Shown piece after piece: positions 27,606 to 36,736 of a DNA stretch of 64,000 bases. The notes under the pieces were generated by a model, which was not told where the DNA came from, did no database searches, and was given only the letters and a program-made list of their open reading frames with translations. Where the stretch lies: NCBI GenBank assembly GCA_963741055.1, contig CAVUGU010000010.1, positions 124,001 to 188,000 of the forward strand, written 5' to 3'. Position 1 is the stretch's first letter. Each line of letters begins with the position of its first letter. The translations under genes and the position numbers were made by a program. This DNA is from Bog-756 sp963741055 (GTDB lineage Bacteria > Actinomycetota > Acidimicrobiia > Acidimicrobiales > RAAP-2).

Positions 27606-28271
27606 TGAACGCAAACTTCGAACGATCCGGATGGGGCTCTCCAAACTGAGACCTCGCTTCGGGGATCTTGAGCGGTGTGGGTCGTCGCCTACGACGGGTC
27701 GATCCCGATCGTGATGGTCATGAGCAGCTCCTAGTCGAGTTAGGAAGCGGCAGGGCACTCCTGATTCTGATTGCGGTGCACACCCCTTTTTGAGAGCCAC
27801 TGGGCGGCAAGAAACCGGGCAGGGAGCTCTTCGTTCGAAGCATCAGCAGCACTTCAGCCTCCACGACGGGTCCTCCAAGCGCTACTAGCTACAGTTTCTG
27901 CTATCAGTCTCAATCAGGCGCGTACAGGGCAGGACTAGCAGCCTTTTCCGTGACGTGAACTGGACCCGGACGTAGCCGGGGCGGGGTCACGCCAACATGA
28001 ACGGGTGCTGATCCTCGCGGGAGGGCGCTTGATCGACGGGAACCACCAAAAAATAGCTTCCTACTGGTATCTGGGACCGTCCGGCGGCGCTCGTAAATAG
28101 ACGTGGGGCTCCGCTCACAAACCCGCGCTCTTCAAATCTGACGACCGCGTCTTCGAATGCGCGGAGGGTCACGTCTTCGGGCCCAGATTTGCCCATGGGG
28201 CTCCAAGTTGGACCTGCCCCGAGTGTGGCCGGGTCGGACGACCTGTCGGCTCGGGGTACGCACCGCTCGAT
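27606..28271. other. Gene-poor stretch before the acyltransferase
   Basis: No convincing gene on either strand. A 69-codon minus-strand frame at 27,987-28,196 has protein-like composition but no homology I recognise and no ribosome site. GC content looks lower than in the flanking operons, suggesting an insertion-prone or decayed area. Confidence 0.5.
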
Positions 28272-28763
28272 GTGCCATCATTCGCCCGTTCGGCGTTGCT
28301 GAACACTGTTGCTGCCAGCCACCTAGTGCCCAGAGCAGCGCGTCGTTCGTTGTTGGTTGCGGCAGGTCTGACAATTGGTCAACATGGGTGGATTGGGCCG
28401 GGGTGTCGGTTCATCGGGATTGACGCCACACTCGGCGACCGCGTCCTACTCAATGCGGGAGTGTTTATAGACGCGAGTGCGCATGTTGAGATTGGTCCAA
28501 ACTGTTGGATTGGTCCGCAGGTGGTGATCCTGACAACGACACACGAAATCGGCTCGGCATCGAAACGGGCTGGAATGGAAATCCTTGAGCCAGTGACCGT
28601 CGAGGACGGTTGCTGGCTGGGTGCCGGGGCCATTCTCCTTCCAGGGGTGAAGATCGGGCGTGGTTGCGTGGTGGGAGCTGGCGCAGTTGTTACAGACGAT
28701 TGTCAGCCAAACGGCCTTTATGCCGGGGTCCCCGCTACCAGGAAGCGCGACCTAGGCGGCTAA
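28272..28763 (+). CDS. Left-handed beta-helix (hexapeptide) acyltransferase
   Basis: 163 residues. N-terminal helical part (LLNTVAASHLVPRAARRSLL), then hexapeptide repeats beginning IGQHGWIGPGCRFIG and running to the end, with the catalytic-type His in ILTTTHEIG and the closing loop NGLYAGVPATRKRD. Typical of sugar O-acetyltransferases (WbbJ/maltose acetyltransferase group) that decorate surface polysaccharides with acetyl-CoA. Acceptor unknown. GTG 28272. Stands alone, with gene-free DNA on both sides. Confidence 0.85.
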   Translation: MPSFARSALLNTVAASHLVPRAARRSLLVAAGLTIGQHGWIGPGCRFIGIDATLGDRVLLNAGVFIDASAHVEIGPNCWIGPQVVILTTTHEIGSASKRAGMEILEPVTVEDGCWLGAGAILLPGVKIGRGCVVGAGAVVTDDCQPNGLYAGVPATRKRDLGG

Positions 28764-29500
28764 CGAACCTCAAGTAGCCAGAGGCACGGCAGCTCGGCAG
28801 TGGGCTACACGGGTTCGTCTCGTATCCCGACAGCTTGGGGCTCTCACTACTAACTTCCTGGCCCTCGAAGGAAATGGGCCCCTTTCAGGGTCCAGACGTT
28901 GCCACTACGGGGAGGTCTGGGCATCCCAGATCGCAGTTATACAGGCGGCACTTAGGGAAGTCGAGAAGGCTGACGGACATCTCCGAGAGGTGAGGGAGGT
29001 CGCCCGCCTGCCTCCCATGCTACGCGTTCACTCGGCTACTCCTCGTGAGCCAACTATGCCCTGATTAATGGAACAGGTTCCCTACCTGGGGATCAGTTGA
29101 GAGTCATCTGAGGATCACTTGGGGACAAACTGTCGACAACGCATGGCGCTGCGCGCGCACGCACGCGCTAGCGTCATTGTTCTCGCATGTTCACGGGGTT
29201 GGACTCGGCGGACACGCGGGTAAGGGACGCGGTGGGAAGCCCTGCTGTTTTCGCCCGAGGGCTTCCTACTTGCGTTCCATCTGTTGTTGAGATCGGCCCC
29301 TCATCGCGTTCCCGACTTTACCCACCCGTAAACGGATTTGCGTGGATCATCCGTCTTTCGCGCTGTGGTAGTGGCACAGCGACTGACTACTCCCCCTTGT
29401 CACTCGAAAGCTGCGCGGCTCCCGGGCGGGGACGATAGCAGCGACGCTTTCGTGTCGAACTGATTCGCGTCGTTGCACTCAAGTTTTGGCGTCGGGTCTG
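28764..29500. other. Gene-free region
   Basis: No supported gene. Small features only: a ccagac/gtctgg inverted repeat near 28,890-28,920 and related gatca-cttg/gttg motifs near 29,090-29,130. An 83-codon plus-strand frame at 29,187-29,438 has unusual composition and no ribosome site, and is not called. Confidence 0.5.
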
Positions 29501-32500
29501 TCACGACGTTCGGTACGACGTTTCGACCGCCCCGACGATGTTCGAGACGTTGACGTTCAAGCCCGGCAGTGAACCCAAGTAACTCGCGTCACCAAAGGTG
29601 AAGACGCCGCCGTCCGAACCGATGAGCCAGTACCCGTCACGGTCTTTCGTCGGCACGAGTCCCATGATCGGTTCGGCGGGCGTGACGTCGAAGGCCGGGA
29701 GCGAAGAGTAGAACCGTGCGTCGCCGAACGCGGATACGCCGCCGTCCGTCGTGGCAATCCAATAGCCCTGACCGTTGTCGGTGGCGACGATGTCCGACAC
29801 CGGGGCGCCGACGGCGGTGATCGACCCCGCGTAGGTCGCGTCCCCGAAGGCGTACACCGTGCCGTCAGAGCCCACCAGCCAGTAGCCGTCTCCCGACGGA
29901 GTCACGGCAACCCCCACGACATCGGAAGTGGTGACCCCCCATGCCGGAAGTGATCCCTCGAACTGTGCGTCGCCGAACGCGTAGACGCCACCGTGGCGAT
30001 CGACGAGCAGGTAGCCCTGGCCGTCCACCGTGGAAGCGATGGCGCTGACGTCATCGATGGGAATGCCCAATCCGGGAAGCGAACCCAAGAAGGGCGCGTC
30101 GCCGAAGGCGAACACCCCGCCGTCGGCGCCGACGAGGAAGTAGCCCCGATCGTTCGGCGATCCGACCATCCCCACGATGTCGTTCACCTTCACGCCTATC
30201 CCCGGAAGCGAGCCGTAGAAGCCGCCGGACTGTCCCTCGGGGAAGACGAAGACGCCGCCGTCCTGTCCGACCAAGTCGTAGCCCCTCGAAACCTGCGACG
30301 CCGGAGATGGAGGCGTCGGTTCGCTCGTCGTGGTGGTCGTGGTCGGTGGTTCGGTCGTCGTCGTTGACGCGGTTCGGTCGTCGTGGTGGTCGGCGGTTCG
30401 GTCGTCGTCGGTGGTCGGTCGGTTCCGTGGTCGTCGTCGGTCGGCGGCGGCTGGTCGTCGTCGTGGTGGTCGGCGGCGGCGGCTGGTCGTCGTGGTGGTG
30501 GTCGGCGGCGGGCTGGTCGTCGTCGTGGTGGTCGGCGGCGGGCTGGTCGTGGTGGTCGTCGTCGGCGGCGGGCTGGTGGTCGTGGTGGTGGTCGGCGGCG
30601 GGCTGGTCGTCGTGGTGGTGGTCGGCGGCGGGCTGGTCGGCGAGCAGGCGCTGGAGCTGAAGGTGCTCCCCGAATCCTGTCCGTTGAAGGTGTCGCCGGA
30701 GGCGGCGGCGTTGGCTTCGCCCGAGGTCCACTGGCTCTGGTTCATGGTGTTGCCCTGGGCGAATCCGACGAACTGCCAGGAGCGCCCCCGCCGGCGCAGT
30801 ACTCGTTGTTGGCAAAGAGGTCGTTCTGATGGTTGGAGATGTTGTTGGGCACCGTGTAGCCGCCGTAGGGGTAGGAGGCCCCCGAAGGCCACCCCCCGTT
30901 GTGGGTCGAGGACGGGCGTGGTGCCCGGTTCACTGAACAGGCCGTTGTAGCCGCACATGTTCGAGCTGACGCAGTCGGCACCGATGTCGCTCGGCGTGAA
31001 GTCGAACAGGTTGTTGCTCACCGAGATGTTCTGCGCCTTCCACCGGCAGTTGTCGACGTAGTCCGGAGTGTTGGTGGTCTTCCCGTTCGGGATGTTGGAG
31101 GCGCACGACGACAAGGTGTAGGTGCTCGGTGCGACGAGGGTGCAGTAGGCGTCGTTGGTGATGCCACAGGCACGGTTCGAGTTCTCGTAGATGGCCACGC
31201 CGCCCCAGTTGTCCACGAAGGCGTTGCTCGAGATGCTGAACGAGGCGCCGTAGGCGCCCGACACCCGGCTGTCGCTGCCGGACTCGGAGATGTAGATGGC
31301 CCGGGTCGGGGAACCCACCGAGCGCCGGGGAGGGTCCCTGGCCCCACGCGTTGTCGACGAAGCCGTTGTCGGTGATCGACGCGTTGTAGCTGACCTCGTA
31401 CATGATGCCCTCGGCCCAGTTGTTGGCGATGTAGTTGCCCGAGATGTTGAACCCGGAGTTGTCGGTGTCCGCCCAGATCCCGACGAACGCCGTTGTCGTG
31501 GACCCAGTTGTTGGTCACCGTGCCCCCGGCGGTGTCCCAGAACTTCCCACCGCCCGAGCAGCCACAGGTCACCTGCGGGTCGGCGATCGTCCCGGTCGGG
31601 TCGCTGGTCGTCGCAACGTTCCCCGTGGTCACGTCGAAGGTGAACTCGGTGCTCGAGTGGACCGCCGCGATCGTCCAGGTGCCGTTCAGCGCGGAGTCGG
31701 AGAGGTTGGTGCACCAGGAGAAGGTGCAGCCTCCCGTGGCTCCCAGAATGATCCTGCCGCCGGGATGCAGGTTGACCGGGGCCTTGGTGTCGATCGTGGC
31801 CACGTTGCCGGTCACCGAATAGGACTTGAGGTAGGCCCCCTGGTCGTAGGTCCCGTTGGTGTCGTTCTTGCTGATCTCGTTGCCGGTGAGCGTGACGTTC
31901 GACGCTCCACCGAAGCTGCTGAAGCCGTACTCGTCGTTTGCCGCGAGGCAGTTGTGCGAAACGACGTCGTTGGAACCAATGCCCACTCCCGCTCCGCCGT
32001 TGTTGGCGATCGTGTTGTACTCGATGGTCCAACCGGCACCCCCGTCGTGGTTGACGACCATCTGCCCGTTGGGAGCAATGAAGTTCTCGATGGTCAGGTG
32101 CTCGATGGTCACGCCGGTCGCGGTGCCGTCGAACGCCGACTGGTTGATCCCCTCGCCGTTCAGGATGGCCCCCGGAGCCCCGATGAAGGTGTCCCCGTTC
32201 TGCGGTTGGAACTGGCTGAACTGCGAGCTCCCGAGCGTGTGGGTCCCCGACGCCAGGTAGTAGGTCTTGCTAGGGCTCAGTTCATACGAGAACGTCACGC
32301 CCGAGTTGTTACCGGCCGGAATCGTCACCGCTCCTGCGGGTGCCGACGACGGGCCGGCGAGCGCCGAAGAGTCCGCGCCACCGCTGCAGAGCTGGGTGCC
32401 GGCCGGGGGGGACGTGGGGGCGGTGACATTGGCCTCGGCGATCACCCCCGAGAAGGCAACGGCGACGCCCGCCAACACCGTGGTACAGACGACGAACGCC

Positions 32501-32550
32501 AGAAGCAGCTTGCGGGGCCTCCGTCCGAAACCTGCCCGTGTCTCACGCAT
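29501..32550 (-). CDS. Secreted beta-helix surface protein A with Thr/Pro linker and C-terminal repeat domain (frameshifted)
   Basis: First of three paralogues. Signal-anchor MRETRAGFGRRPRKLLLAFV; core from NVTAPTSPPAG with right-handed parallel beta-helix features (FIGAPGAILNGEGIN, VTIEHLTIENFIAPNGQMVV, many NN/GN turns, WTIEYNTIANNGGAGVG), Cys-rich loops, ending SGSTFSSSACSP; then SPPPTTTTTT linker; then ~6 repeats of the GYFLVGADGGVFAFGDA..LGSLPG type, a predicted propeller, up to SYRTS. Frame changes near 31,490, 31,300, 30,905, 30,780 and 30,460. The beta-helix fold suits binding or cleaving polysaccharide; no catalytic residues assigned. ATG 32550 has GGAG 9 nt upstream. Confidence 0.75.
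29540..30290 (-). repeat. C-terminal GYWLV-DGGVFAFGDA repeats of protein A
   Basis: About six degenerate repeats of ~40 residues, each with a GYxLVGxDGGVxAFGDA core followed by FxGSLPG. Sequence divergence among units is greater than in the equivalent domain of protein B, so the two domains differ in age or in history of homogenisation. Confidence 0.75.
30310..30640 (-). repeat. Thr/Pro linker repeat of protein A (30-nt period)
   Basis: Plus-strand unit ggctggtcgtcgtggtggtg plus gtcggcggcg, repeated about five times and then degenerate, encodes SPPPTTTTTT. Likely a stretched wall-spanning stalk. Slippage here probably explains some of the frame changes. Confidence 0.8.
30639..32550 (-). repeat. 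Long direct repeat, copy A of the beta-helix core
   Basis: Near-identical over about 1.9 kb to 34,479-36,416 (copy B) and over about 1.8 kb to 36,737-38,525 (copy C), all in the same orientation. Homology A-B includes signal peptide and linker; homology with C covers only the core between NVTAP and ACSP. Confidence 0.85.
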
Positions 32551-33268
32551 GATCGGACGCTCCGATCGACGTCACCGGACATCACGCCATCCAGCTGTCT
32601 CGTACTGCCCACTCGTTCTCGTCGGCTCAAGTGATTCCCCTCTCGCACCAAGTGCCATCGAGACCAACCTCCTTGAGGTAGAGCTCGAATAGGCCACCAC
32701 GGGCGACACCTCTGTTTGTTGACCGGCCACATCTCCAAGGGATGCTGGGATCGGACGTTGTCCCCGGTTCTGTTGATGCAAAGCGGTGGTCCCCGGGCTG
32801 AGACCTGCCAACTGGCAGGGCCCGGACTTCCACGGGGATGCCAGAAAACAATCCCGATATGAACGGGTTCACCGCCACGCAGAGGGTAGCGGCTCTGAGG
32901 TTGGCAGGTGCGGAGGGGGCGGCGACGGTGGCGAACCTGGCGGTCGAGGTGGCCGTGGCCTGGCTCGACTGCGGTGACGTCGTTCAAATACCCCGTTGAC
33001 CTCGTCCTTCGACGATCAGGTTTGTTGGGACGGGCCAGGTGACGAAGGTCGAGTTCTGGGAGATATTGCAGCATTGCTGCCAATACCTGTCGGTGCCTGT
33101 CCCCCGTGCTTCGCGCGAGTCAGCGCGAAACTGCATCGTGGGCATGCCGACTTCGAAACGAGCCGGACCCACTTGGGGGCTAGGTCACGCGCCCGAAGGT
33201 GTGGCGACCGTCTCGTTACGGATCGGAGGGTGCACGGCCACAGATTCGCCCATTGAGCGCGCGGGCGA
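32551..33268. other. Spacer between proteins A and B
   Basis: No firm gene. A 46-codon plus-strand frame at 32,859-32,999 (MNGFTATQRVAALRLAGAEG..., stop) has plausible Ala/Val-rich composition and loosely recalls the decayed surface domain at 27.3-27.6 kb, but has no ribosome site. The rest contains only shadow frames. Confidence 0.4.
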
Positions 33269-36200
33269 TCAGGAGATTGCGATCGCCGCGTAAGTCAGCT
33301 GATCGTTGCTCGCCGAGCCGAGGTAGTCCGCGTCCCCGAAGGCGAACACACCGCCGTCCGATGCGACGAGCCAGTAGCCGGCGCCGTCGGCCGTGGACTG
33401 CACGCCGGTGATGGGCTTGTTGAGCACCAGCGAACCCGTCGATCCGTGGAAACCGGCGTTGCCGAAAGCGAAGATGCCCCCGTCCGAGGCCGCGAGCCAA
33501 TAGCCCTTCCCATTCGACGTGGTCGCTATCCCGACGACCGGATTGTTGAGGGTGAGCGACCCGGTCGAGCCGTAGAAGCCCGCGTCGCCGAAGCTGAAGA
33601 CTCCGCCGTCGGATGCGACCAGCCAGTAACCCTTCCCGTTCGGGGTGGTCGCCATCCCGACGATCGGCTTGTTGAGGGTGAGCGCCCCGGTCGAGCCGTA
33701 GAAGCCCGCGTCGCCGAAGCTGAAGACTCCGCCGTCAGATGCGACCAGCCAGTAACCCTTCCCGTTCGGGGTCGTCGCCATCCCGACGATCGGCTTGTTG
33801 AGGGTGAGCGCCCCGGTCGAGCCGTAGAAGCCGGCGTTACCGAAGGTGAAGACGCCGCCGAGGCTCGAGACCATTCGGTATCCCTTCCCGTCAGGGGTGG
33901 CCACCTGGTCGACGATCGGCGCGTTCGAACTCATGCTGATCGCCGAGCCGTAGTCCGCTACCGCACCGAAGGAGTAGAGGCTCCCACTGCTCGTGGTCAG
34001 CCAATAGCCCTGTGGCTTCCTTTGCTTCGCCGGCGAGTTGCCGCCGTGCCCGGGAGAAGTTCTGCCCGGCTGAGTGGTGGTCGTGGTGGTGCGTCGGCGG
34101 CGGATCAGTCGTCGTGGTGGTGGTCGGCGGAGGATCGGTCGTCGTGGTGGTGGTCGGCGGAGGATCGGTCGTCGTCGTAGTGGTCGGCGGAGGATCGGTC
34201 GTCGTCGTGGTGGTCGTCGGCGGCGGCGGGCTGGTCGTCGTGGTGGTCGGCGGCGGCGGGTCGGTCGTCGTCGTGGTGGTCGGCGGCGGCGGCTGGTCGT
34301 CGTCGTGGTGGTCGGCGGCGGGCTGGTCGTCGTGGTGGTGGTCGGCGGCGGGCTGGTCGTCGTGGTCGTGGTCGGCGGCGGGCTGGTCGTCGTGGTCGTC
34401 GTCGGCGGCGGGCTGGTCGTCGTGGTGGTGGTCGGCGGCGGGCTGGTCGTCGTGGTGGTGGTCGGCGGCGGGCTGGTCGGCGAGCAGGCGCTGGAGCTGA
34501 AGGTGCTCCCCGAATCCTGTCCGTTGAAGGTGTCGCCGGAGGCGGCGGCGTTGGCTTCGCCCGAGGTCCACTGGCTCTGATTCAGGGTGTTGCCCTGGGC
34601 GAATCCCACGAACTGCCAGGAGGCGCCCCCGCCGGCGCAGTACTCGTTGTTGGCAAAGAGGTTGTTCTGATGGTTGGAGATGTTGTTGGGCACCGTGTAG
34701 CCGCCGTAGGGGTAGGAGGCGCCCGAAGGCCAACCCCCGTTGTGGGTCGAGGACGGCGTGGTGCCCGGTTCACTGAACAGGCCGTTGTAGCCGCACATGT
34801 TCGAGCTGACGCAGTCGGCACCGATGTCGCCCGGCGTGAAGTCGAACAGGTTGTTGCTCACCGAGATGTTCTGCGCCTTCCACCGGCAGTTGTCGACGTA
34901 GTCCGGAGTGTTGGTGGTCTTCCCGTTCGGGATGTTGGAGGCGCACGACGACAAGGTGTAGGTGCTCGGTGCGACGAGGGTGCAATCGACGTCGTTGGTG
35001 ATGCCACAGGCACGGTTCGAGTTCTCGTAGATGGCCACGCCGCCCCAGTTGTCCACGAAGGCGTTGCTCGAGATGCTGAACGAGGCGCCGTAGGCGCCCG
35101 ACACCCGGCTGTCGCTGCCGGACTCGGAGATGTAGAGGCCCGGGTCGGGGAACCCACCGAGCGCCGGGGAGGGTCCCTGGCCCCAGGCGTTGTCGACGAA
35201 GCCGTTGTCGGTGATCGACGCGTTGTAGCTGACCTCGTACATGATGCCCTCGGCCCAGTTGTTGGCGATGTAGTTGCCCGAGATGTTGAACCCGGAGTTG
35301 TCGGTGTCCGCCCAGATCCCGACGAAGCCGTTGTCATGGACCCAGTTGTTGGTCACCGTGCCCCCGGCGGTGGCCCAGAACTTCCCACCGCCCGAGCAGC
35401 CACAGGTCACCTGCGGGTCGGCGATCGTCCCGGTCGGATCGCTGGTCGTCGCAACGTTCCCCGTGGTCACGTCGAAGGTGAACTCGGTGCTCGAGTGGAC
35501 CGCCGCGATCGTCCAGGTGCCGTTCAGCGCGGAGTCGGAGAGGTTGGCGCACCAGGAGAAGGTGCAGCCTCCGGTGGCTCCGACGAATGATCCTGCCCCC
35601 GGGATGGAGGTTGACCGGGGCCTTGGTGTCGATCGTGGCCACGTTGCCGGTCACCGAATAGGACTTGAGGTAGGCCCCCTGGTCATAGGTCCCGTTGGTG
35701 TCGTTCTTGCTGATCTCGTTGCCGGTGAGCGTGACGTTCGACGCTCCACCGAAGCTGCTGAAGCCGTACTCGTCGTTGCCCGCGAGGCAGTTGTGCTCGA
35801 CGACGTCGCCGGTCCCAAGGCCCACACCGGCCCCGCCGTTGTTGATCACCGTGTCGTACTCGATGGTCCAGTCGGCACCCGCCATCGTGGTTGACGACCA
35901 TCTGCCCGTCGGGAGCAACGAAGTTCTCGATGGTCAGGTACTCGATGGTCACGCCGGTCGAGGTGCCGTCGAACGCTGACTGGTTGACCCCCACCGTTCA
36001 GGATGGCTCCCGGAGCCCCGATGAAGGTGTCCCCGTTCTGCGGTTGGAACTGCCGTACGGTCGAGCGACCCGAACGTGTGGGTCCCGGCGCCGAAGTAGT
36101 AGGTCGTGTTCGACTGCAGCGCCCAGTTGTCGACGATTGGATCAGTCATCCCAGACGGAGTATGGTCGATCGTCAGCCGCAGGCACCGTGATTGCTCCGC

Positions 36201-36416
36201 TCGGTGCCGTCGAAGGACCCGTCAGCACGCCGAGGAGTCAGCGCCGCCGCTGCAGAGCTGGGTGCCGGCCGGAGGGGACGTGGGGGCGGTGACATTGGCC
36301 TCGGCAGCCACCCCCGAGAACGCGACGGCGAAGCCCGCCAACACTGTGCTGCAGATGATGACCGCCAGAAGAAGCTTCCGGGGCCTCCGCCCGAAACCTG
36401 CCCCAACTTCGCGCAT
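33269..36416 (-). CDS. Secreted beta-helix surface protein B with Thr/Pro linker and 42-residue repeat domain (frameshifted)
   Basis: Second paralogue. Signal-anchor MREVGAGFGRRPRKLLLAVI then the shared core (NVTAPTSPPAG ... SSSACSP), SPPPTTTTTT linker, and a C-terminal domain of six repeats with a strict 42-residue period: GYWLVASDGGVFSFGDAGFY, GSTGALTLNKPIVGMATTPN, GK. From 35,470 to the stop the frame is open; upstream it breaks near 36,235, 36,100, 35,990, 35,880 and 35,585. ATG 36416 has GGAG 8 nt upstream. Expected at the cell surface; role inferred as adhesion or polysaccharide binding. Confidence 0.75.
33290..33990 (-). repeat. 126-bp tandem repeats coding for the propeller-like domain of protein B
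   Basis: The plus-strand mark ctgaagactccgccgtc recurs at 33,594 and 33,720, giving a 126-bp (42-codon) period. At least two central units are almost identical at the nucleotide level, a sign of recent duplication or gene conversion. Confidence 0.85.
34075..34478 (-). repeat. Thr/Pro linker repeat of protein B
   Basis: Same 30-nt SPPPTTTTTT unit as in protein A, with more copies (about six clean units plus degenerate ones). Length difference from protein A shows unit gain or loss. Confidence 0.8.
34479..36416 (-). repeat. Long direct repeat, copy B of the beta-helix core
   Basis: Aligns with copies A (30,639-32,550) and C (36,737-38,525) without visible large gaps. Homology to A continues through linker and signal peptide. 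Confidence 0.85.
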
Positions 36417-36736
36417 GACCGGTGCTCCGATTCGAGTCCACGGGACACGCTCCACGCCGCTGCCCCCCCTGCCTTGCCTTATGGTAACTCACTCTCTGCG
36501 TCTGGTCCATCACGCTACGTGTCTAATTCGGCAAGAGGTCGCAGCTCCAGGCACATATGCAGGCGAGCGCAGGCTCGGGATTTCATTGGAAAGAGGGGTG
36601 GCGACGCCGTTGCGTCCTGGGCGCCCCGGGTCTTCGGGCGTGCCTAGAAGACGCCGAGATCCCTGGGATCGCGCACCGCCGCGATCCGGCGGCCCGATCG
36701 AGACCGGACGGTCTCCGGTTCTCGAATCAGCGCTTT
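36417..36736. other. Spacer between proteins B and C
   Basis: No gene seen. It contains the last two codons and stop of protein C at its right edge (36,727) and the ribosome site of protein B at its left edge, both minus strand. Unrelated to the spacer between A and B. Confidence 0.5.

Noticed and set aside
27987..28196. 69-codon minus-strand frame with plausible composition
   Set aside because: No ribosome site, no recognisable motif, no coupled neighbour.
29187..29438. 83-codon plus-strand frame in gene-free DNA
   Set aside because: Odd composition, no ribosome site and no similarity recognised.
30310..30640. Regular 30-bp repeats resembling a CRISPR array
   Set aside because: Units are contiguous, without unique spacers, and read through as SPPPTTTTTT in the frame of a surface protein.
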